Shown here one piece after another: positions 59,129-64,000 of a DNA stretch of 64,000 bases. Position numbers and translations under genes: made by a program. The stretch spans positions 7,191 to 71,190 of the forward strand of contig JBELBV010000006.1 of NCBI GenBank assembly GCA_042095135.1, in the 5' to 3' direction. Each line of letters begins with the position of its first letter. Position 1 is the stretch's first letter. Below the pieces are notes generated by a model, which was given only the letters and a program-made list of their open reading frames with translations, was not told the origin of the DNA and searched no databases. The stretch is from UA16 sp042095135. Its GTDB lineage: Bacteria > Bacteroidota > Bacteroidia > Flavobacteriales_D > Sanyastnellaceae.

Positions 59129-60415
59129 TCAGAGCGCGTTGCTCCACCCCTCCGCTATAGCGATTCCAGCACCGGCATTTTGATGTGCGTATTTGGCGGC
59201 TTTGAATCCGGCGCGCCGTGAAACATCTACGTTTTGGAGCGCCGATTGAATCGCCTCACGCAGGGTTGTAGGCGAATCGCAGACGCTCAACGCACCGGCT
59301 GTCTCTAATGCAGCAACCTCCGCAAACCGACCCACCTGCGGACCGACCAAAATGCGCTTGCCATGGGCCGCCGGTTCGAGCGTGTTGTGCACGCCGGCGC
59401 CGAATCCGCCGCCGACCACCGCAACGTCTGCCACCGCATATGCGTCTAATAATTCCCCCATGGCGTCGACAATCAGCACATCACCCTCCGGCAACGCTGC
59501 CCGAGCATCCGCACTTCGGTGCGCACTCCACACCACGGGTCGTGCACCCATCACTTCCCATCGTGACGCCTCGGCAGCGATGCTTTCAGCCGTCCATTCG
59601 TGGGGGACGACAATGGCGCACTGCCCTTCTTGCCAAGCTTCGCGCGCTGCGTCCCATTCAGGTTGCCAGGCACTTCCGACCACGAAGCATGGGCGGTCGT
59701 TGACCCACGTTTGCAGCGCTTGATCGGGCTGATGCTGGCCCACGGCGTCCAATACCCGGTCGAACCGAGGGTCACCGGCGACCTCGGCGTTGACTCCGTA
59801 GGCGGACAGCGTTGTCAAGGAAGCCTCGGTCTGCACCCAAACACGGCGCATGGCCTTCCACGCTTGGCGCTGGTAGCCACCGCCCCATCGAAACGGCCAC
59901 CGTCCAGGCAGCACATGGCCTGCAAACAGGCCGACAGGCGCGCGAACCCGTATCAACTCGGCGACCAACGTCGGCCACGCATCGTATTTGGCGAAGAGGA
60001 GTCCACGCAAGCGTTCAGCACCACCTGCAGCTTGGACAAACGACCGCATCGAGGCGCGAACATCCAACGGCATCGCTGTCACGTGATCGGCTGCTGTCCA
60101 CCATTCCGGTTGGCGGCGAGCGAACACATCCCACCCCGAAGCACTGTAAAACGAGAGCAAAAATGCATCTCCCGGATGCAAGGAACGCCAAGCCTCCATC
60201 ACCGGTCGGGCCTGCTCGTATTCACCGACGGAAGCACAGTGAAACCACATCCACTGCTGCCCCGGTTTGAGCCGGGACGTCGCAACGCCCAGCGCCTTCA
60301 ACCGACCCTCACGCATCGTCAACCAGCCGCGGGCTTTGGCGTGGCCGCACGTCGCTGCCATGCCGATTCCTGCGCGGTACAACCGCATTGCAATCCCGTG
60401 CCAAAAGCCGCCCAT
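59129..60415 (-). CDS. waaA: 3-deoxy-D-manno-octulosonic acid transferase
   Basis: Transfers Kdo to lipid A at the inner membrane. The 428-residue GT30-type protein has an N-terminal helix, MWFHCASVGEYEQARPVM with the catalytic-type glutamate E65, FLLSFYSASGWDVFARR, LLFAKYDAWP and the C-terminal VVGGGFGAGVHNTLEPAAHG. With hldD it shows a lipopolysaccharide core pathway. The ATG overlaps the upstream gene by one base (TGATG). Confidence 0.93.
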   Translation of the reverse strand: MGGFWHGIAMRLYRAGIGMAATCGHAKARGWLTMREGRLKALGVATSRLKPGQQWMWFHCASVGEYEQARPVMEAWRSLHPGDAFLLSFYSASGWDVFARRQPEWWTAADHVTAMPLDVRASMRSFVQAAGGAERLRGLLFAKYDAWPTLVAELIRVRAPVGLFAGHVLPGRWPFRWGGGYQRQAWKAMRRVWVQTEASLTTLSAYGVNAEVAGDPRFDRVLDAVGQHQPDQALQTWVNDRPCFVVGSAWQPEWDAAREAWQEGQCAIVVPHEWTAESIAAEASRWEVMGARPVVWSAHRSADARAALPEGDVLIVDAMGELLDAYAVADVAVVGGGFGAGVHNTLEPAAHGKRILVGPQVGRFAEVAALETAGALSVCDSPTTLREAIQSALQNVDVSRRAGFKAAKYAHQNAGAGIAIAEGWSNAL

Positions 60416-61176
60416 CAGTACCAGTGTTCTACGGATGAAGAACGCTTGTAGATGTGGAACACCCAGCCTACTTGCAACGAGATAAACCGGTCGTTCCGCG
60501 GCCCTTTTTCCACTTCCTGTGTGTCAAAATTCATCGGGCGCTGCGGCCACGTTCGCGCTTGCCAGAATTCCAGGCCGCCGTACCAATTGACGAGGCCGTT
60601 GTCGCTCATGTGCCAATAACCGATGAACTCCTTCACCGCCACGCCCCACGTCAAGCGATCGTAGCCGGACAGGTAGGGCTGATCGAGCTGCGTGATGGGG
60701 TTTTCGGTGTTTTCAAAATGAATGCGGTGGTGGATGGATCCCACGCCAGCGAGGAGTAAGATGCCGGTGTTGGGATTCTTGCCTTGCAGTGGCATCAACT
60801 TGCCCCCATCCAGGGTAAACAGCCCGCTGCGCCCTGAAATCGTCAGCAGCGCCACTTGGCCCTCGTTGTCGATCAACTGACCGTTCGGCGTCAGGAGGTT
60901 GGACAGAACGCCCTCCTCTTCGACGCCATAGCCGAATCCAAAATTGGCATTTGCCCCGGCAAACCATCCCGATCGGAATTTGACGTGGAAGCCCGTGCCG
61001 AAGACGCCTCCGCTTCCAAACCGGTCGCCCAGTTCTCCCAGCGCAGCGCCGCCGCCGCCGTGCACGTGGATGTGCGGCGAGAAGAGCGCGCTGTCCCGCA
61101 CGGAACGCTGGCCCCATGCCGGCGCACTTGCCATAGCCAGCAACAAAATCAAGGATGCGAAAGCAGTCGGTCTCAT
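60415..61176 (-). CDS. Predicted outer-membrane or periplasmic protein
   Basis: A 253-residue protein with a signal peptide (MRPTAFASLILLLAMASAPAWGQ) and amphipathic beta strands (FHVKFRSGWFAGANANFGFG, GVAVKEFIGYWHMSD), with a C-terminal aromatic strand (FISLQVGWVFHIY). It fits a small beta-barrel; no family name is given. It is co-translated with waaA (one-base overlap), so a role in lipopolysaccharide handling is conceivable but unproved. A TTG four codons upstream (61188) is an alternative start. Confidence 0.7.
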   Translation of the reverse strand: MRPTAFASLILLLAMASAPAWGQRSVRDSALFSPHIHVHGGGGAALGELGDRFGSGGVFGTGFHVKFRSGWFAGANANFGFGYGVEEEGVLSNLLTPNGQLIDNEGQVALLTISGRSGLFTLDGGKLMPLQGKNPNTGILLLAGVGSIHHRIHFENTENPITQLDQPYLSGYDRLTWGVAVKEFIGYWHMSDNGLVNWYGGLEFWQARTWPQRPMNFDTQEVEKGPRNDRFISLQVGWVFHIYKRSSSVEHWY

Positions 61177-61248
61177 CGGTGCCTGCAAGTTACCAATGCG
61201 GTGTTAGCTTTTTTGAATCATTGGGAAGATAACCGCGGAGGGCCGGGG

Positions 61249-61256
61249 TATTTTTG
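61249..61256 (+). promoter_or_regulatory. -7 box TATTTTTG of the sugar-nucleotide operon
   Basis: Exact TAnnTTTG match, 17 nt before the GTG at 61274. No TTG at the normal distance. Confidence 0.4.
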
Positions 61257-61273
61257 AAATTCAACTCTGAAAG

Positions 61274-62401
61274 GTGAATCAGAAAATCCACATGGTCGAC
61301 CTGGTCGGCCAGCACGCCAAAATCCAAACGGAACTCGATGAAGCCATCGGCCGCGTCATGGCGACGGGCGCCTTCGTCAAGGGACCTGAAGTAGCGGCTT
61401 TTGCGGAAGAGCTGGCTGAATTTACCGGAGCGAAGCATGTGATTCCCTGTGGAAACGGCACCGACGCCTTGCAAATTGCCTTGATGGCGCTGGATGTTGG
61501 GCCGGGAGACGAAGTCATCACCACCGGCTTTACCTTCATATCAACGGTGGAAGTGGTCGCCTTGATGGGGGCCAAACCGGTGCTCGTTGATGTGCATCCG
61601 GATACCTTCACCATCGATGCAGAGCAGGTGCGCGCCGCCATCACCCCTCGAACGAAAGCAATCGTGCCCGTTCACCTGTTTGGTCAAATGGCCGACATGG
61701 ATGCCCTGATGGACATCAGCGAATCCACCGGCATTCCCATCATTGAAGACAACGCCCAGGCCATTGGCGCGGCCTGGTGCGGGCAGCGTCATGGACAGGC
61801 TGGCACCTTCGGCCTGATGGGCACGACGAGCTTTTTCCCATCCAAAAACTTGGGATGCATGGGCGACGGCGGTGCGATTGTCACCTCCGATGATGCCGTC
61901 GCTGCGCGTTGCAAGCAGATCGCCAACCACGGGATGGCCAAGCAATACCAGCACGATGTGGTCGGAATCAATTCCCGATTGGACGGATTGCAAGCGGCCA
62001 TCCTCCGGGTGAAACTCAAGCATCTGCGCGGATACCTCGCCGCAAGGCAGGCCGCAGCAGCGCGGTACGATGCCCTGCTGGAAGGCCTCGCTGGCCTGCA
62101 CATCCCCGTGCGTGAGCACCGCAGCTCCCACGTGTTCCACCAGTACACCCTGAAAATTGAAGACGGCAAGCGCGATGCCCTCCGCGCACACCTCACTGAG
62201 TACGGAATTCCGTCGGGTGTTTATTACCCGGTACCGGGGCACGCGCAACAAGCCTTTTCGCAATTTCAATACAATTCAGATGATTACCCCGTTAGCTCCG
62301 AATTGGCACAAACCGTGCTTTCGCTGCCCATACACACAGAATTAAACGACGATCAGCAGCAGTTCATCTCAGGTATAATTCTTAAATTTATGGACCAATA
62401 A
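61274..62401 (+). CDS. DegT/DnrJ/EryC1-family aminotransferase
   Basis: A 375-residue PLP-dependent sugar aminotransferase. Features: MVDLVGQHAKIQTELDEAIG, HVIPCGNGTDALQIALMAL, PVHLFGQMADMD, IEDNAQAIGA and the PLP lysine in TTSFFPSKNLGCMGDGG. It adds an amino group to a keto-sugar nucleotide, probably for a surface polysaccharide. GTG at 61274 gives MNQKIHMVDL, closest to the family pattern; ATG at 61292 is an alternative. It lies 7 nt before ugd. Confidence 0.9.
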   Translation: MNQKIHMVDLVGQHAKIQTELDEAIGRVMATGAFVKGPEVAAFAEELAEFTGAKHVIPCGNGTDALQIALMALDVGPGDEVITTGFTFISTVEVVALMGAKPVLVDVHPDTFTIDAEQVRAAITPRTKAIVPVHLFGQMADMDALMDISESTGIPIIEDNAQAIGAAWCGQRHGQAGTFGLMGTTSFFPSKNLGCMGDGGAIVTSDDAVAARCKQIANHGMAKQYQHDVVGINSRLDGLQAAILRVKLKHLRGYLAARQAAAARYDALLEGLAGLHIPVREHRSSHVFHQYTLKIEDGKRDALRAHLTEYGIPSGVYYPVPGHAQQAFSQFQYNSDDYPVSSELAQTVLSLPIHTELNDDQQQFISGIILKFMDQ

Positions 62402-62408
62402 AAAAGCA

Positions 62409-63725
62409 ATGAAGATAGCGGTAGTAGGAACCGGATACGTGGGCCTCGTCACGGGGACATGTTTCGCGGAGACGGGCAACGACGTGGTCTGCGTTGACAT
62501 CGATGCACGGAAAGTCGCCTCCATGAAGGGGGGCAACATCCCGATTTATGAACCCCACTTGGACGTCTTGTTCGAGCGTAACATCAAGGCGGGCCGACTC
62601 GCCTTCACGACTTCGCTCTCTGAAGCCGTGGTCGATGCAAAACTCATCTTTTTGGCCCTTCCCACGCCTCCGGGCGAGGACGGTTCGGCCGATTTGAGCT
62701 ACGTTCTTGGGGTCGCCGATGAACTCGGCAAAATGATCAAGGACTACAAGGTCATCATCGACAAGAGCACCGTACCTGTCGGCACCGCTGATAAAGTACA
62801 CGCGGCCGTGGCTGCGAATGCCACCGTGGACTTCGACATTGTTTCGAATCCAGAATTCCTCCGGGAAGGGTTTGCGGTGGACGACTTCATGAAGCCCGAC
62901 CGGGTGGTCATCGGATGCTCCAGCGCCCGTGCCCAAAAACTGATGGAAGAGCTCTACAAGCCGTTTGTGCGCCAAGGCAACCCCATCATCTTCATGGACG
63001 AAAAGAGTGCGGAATTGACCAAGTACGCGGCCAATTCTTTCCTCGCAACGAAAATCACCTTCATGAACGAAGTGGCCAACTTCTGCGAGTTGGTGGGAGC
63101 GGACGTCGACAAGGTACGGCGCGGCATGGGCACAGACACGCGCATCGGATCGCGCTTCCTCTTCCCCGGCATCGGCTACGGCGGCAGCTGCTTCCCCAAG
63201 GACGTGCAGGCCTTGCACAAAAGCGGCCAGCAAGCTGACTTTGAATTCGGCATCCTGACCAGCGTCATGCAAGCCAACGAGGCCCAGAAAACAATTCTTT
63301 TCGACCCCTTGCGGGATTACTTCAAGGGGGGCCTCAAGGGCAAAAAAATCGCCCTGTGGGGATTGGCATTCAAGCCCGAAACAGACGACATCCGTGAGGC
63401 GCCAGCATTGTACATGATTGACAAGCTCACGGCAGCGGGTGCTGAAGTTGTGGCATTCGACCCGGAGGCTATGGACAACGTCCGCGGAAGAATCGGCGAC
63501 CAAATTCAATACGCCTCCGACCACATGGAGGCATTGGACGGTGCCGATGCCTTGCTCATCTGCACCGAGTGGCAGGTGTTCCGCAACCCCAACATGGAAG
63601 ACGTCAAATCCCGCTTGGCGGCCCCTGTCATTTTTGACGGCCGCAACTTGTACGAACTGGACGCCATGCGCGACCACGGATTCTACTACAAGAGCATTGG
63701 ACGCTCAACCGTACACCCCGCTTGA
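62409..63725 (+). CDS. ugd: UDP-glucose 6-dehydrogenase
   Basis: Oxidises UDP-glucose to UDP-glucuronate with two NAD+. The 438-residue protein starts MKIAVVGTGYVGLVTGTCFAE (NAD site; the GxGxxG lies within it) and has NPEFLREGFAVDDFMKPDR, KYAANSFLATKITFMNE and the catalytic cysteine in YGGSCFPKDVQAL. The next gene makes UDP-xylose from its product. TGA overlaps the next ATG by one base. Confidence 0.96.
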   Translation: MKIAVVGTGYVGLVTGTCFAETGNDVVCVDIDARKVASMKGGNIPIYEPHLDVLFERNIKAGRLAFTTSLSEAVVDAKLIFLALPTPPGEDGSADLSYVLGVADELGKMIKDYKVIIDKSTVPVGTADKVHAAVAANATVDFDIVSNPEFLREGFAVDDFMKPDRVVIGCSSARAQKLMEELYKPFVRQGNPIIFMDEKSAELTKYAANSFLATKITFMNEVANFCELVGADVDKVRRGMGTDTRIGSRFLFPGIGYGGSCFPKDVQALHKSGQQADFEFGILTSVMQANEAQKTILFDPLRDYFKGGLKGKKIALWGLAFKPETDDIREAPALYMIDKLTAAGAEVVAFDPEAMDNVRGRIGDQIQYASDHMEALDGADALLICTEWQVFRNPNMEDVKSRLAAPVIFDGRNLYELDAMRDHGFYYKSIGRSTVHPA

Positions 63726-64000
63726 TGGAACGCGTACTCATCACCGGGGCAGCAGGATTTTTGGGTTCGCACTTGTGCGACCGCTTTATTGCTGAAGGAT
63801 TCAAGGTCGAGGCCATGGACAACCTCATCACGGGCGACCTGAAAAACATCGCCCACCTGCAGGACCACCCCCATTTCACCTTTCACCAGCACGACGTCAC
63901 GGAGTACATCGACATCGAAGGCGAGTTGAATCACATTCTACATTTAGCATCGCCAGCCTCGCCAATTGATTACCTCAAGATTCCCATCCAAACCCTAAAG
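63725..64000 (+). CDS. UDP-glucuronate decarboxylase (UDP-xylose synthase), truncated by window edge
   Basis: First 92 residues of a short-chain dehydrogenase: VLITGAAGFLGSHLCDRF (NAD site), a helical stretch, HDVTEYIDIEGELNHILHLA, then the UXS signature LASPASPIDYLKIPIQTLK. UXS converts UDP-glucuronate to UDP-xylose, which fits its place right after ugd. Catalytic Tyr and Lys lie beyond the window. Confidence 0.85.
   Translation, partial: MERVLITGAAGFLGSHLCDRFIAEGFKVEAMDNLITGDLKNIAHLQDHPHFTFHQHDVTEYIDIEGELNHILHLASPASPIDYLKIPIQTLK

Noticed and set aside
1..64000. CRISPR arrays, insertion sequences, prophage or integrases
   Set aside because: I saw no regularly spaced direct repeats, transposase motifs, inverted terminal repeats or integrase motifs; gene content is uniformly chromosomal.

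Overview
The window looks like a chromosomal, mostly housekeeping stretch of a Bacteroidota bacterium, most likely a Flavobacteriales-type marine or aquatic lineage. The evidence is: type IX secretion (T9SS) C-terminal sorting domains on three proteins; a PorE-like T9SS lipoprotein; promoters of the Bacteroidota type (TTG, then about 19-20 nt, then TAnnTTTG); start codons without Shine-Dalgarno sequences; the gene order rpsL-rpsG-fusA-rpsJ...rpoA-rplQ-carA-eno; FolE2; a DUF4290 gene next to murA; and zinc-ligand-free forms of uS4, uS14 and bL36. GC content looks moderate and even. I see no insertion sequence, phage, integron or CRISPR array.

Layout. 0.1-5.2 kb: a large secreted beta-propeller protein with a T9SS domain, lipA and an outer-membrane-type protein. 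5.2-11.5 kb: an OsmC protein, a 38-residue lipoprotein, rmuC, a GWxTD lipoprotein, rlmB and a PorE-like lipoprotein. 11.5-14 kb: eno and carA. 14.1-32 kb: one continuous minus-strand cluster of the str, S10, spc and alpha genes (33 genes from rpsL to rplQ), with a good promoter before rpsL and an intrinsic terminator after rplQ. 32.3-38.6 kb: pcrA/uvrD, a lipoprotein, an esterase, a secreted peptidylarginine-deiminase-like protein and a BI-1 membrane protein. 38.7-45.3 kb: folE2-queD, hldD, a MerR regulator, an M23 peptidase and alaS. 45.3-52 kb: a DUF5684-like membrane protein and a minus-strand run grpE-dnaJ-ABC ATPase-ABC permease-Ppx/GppA-NtrC-type regulator. 52-55.4 kb: a TlpA-like thioredoxin, murA, DUF4290 and an ACP phosphodiesterase-like gene. 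55.4-59.1 kb: tRNA-Gly, a cyclophilin, two lipoproteins, a secreted T9SS protein and tRNA-Leu. 59.1-64 kb: waaA with an outer-membrane-type neighbour, then a sugar-nucleotide operon (DegT aminotransferase, UDP-glucose dehydrogenase, start of a UDP-glucuronate decarboxylase) that runs off the edge.

The genes cover translation and secretion (ribosomal cluster, secY, map, alaS, two tRNAs), envelope construction (murA, waaA, hldD, M23 peptidase, sugar-nucleotide genes), T9SS export (PorE-like component and three cargo proteins) and stress or repair (grpE/dnaJ, pcrA, rmuC, OsmC). No gap of more than 300 bases lacks a gene. I found no clearly new multi-gene system. The observations most worth following are: (i) a recurring TAnnTTTG-like box ending only 3-4 nt before the start codon of many genes, which suggests leaderless transcripts; (ii) a T9SS-exported deiminase of the PPAD family; and (iii) small or unusual genes such as the 38-residue lipoprotein and the 100-residue Ala/Glu/Pro tail on bL17.
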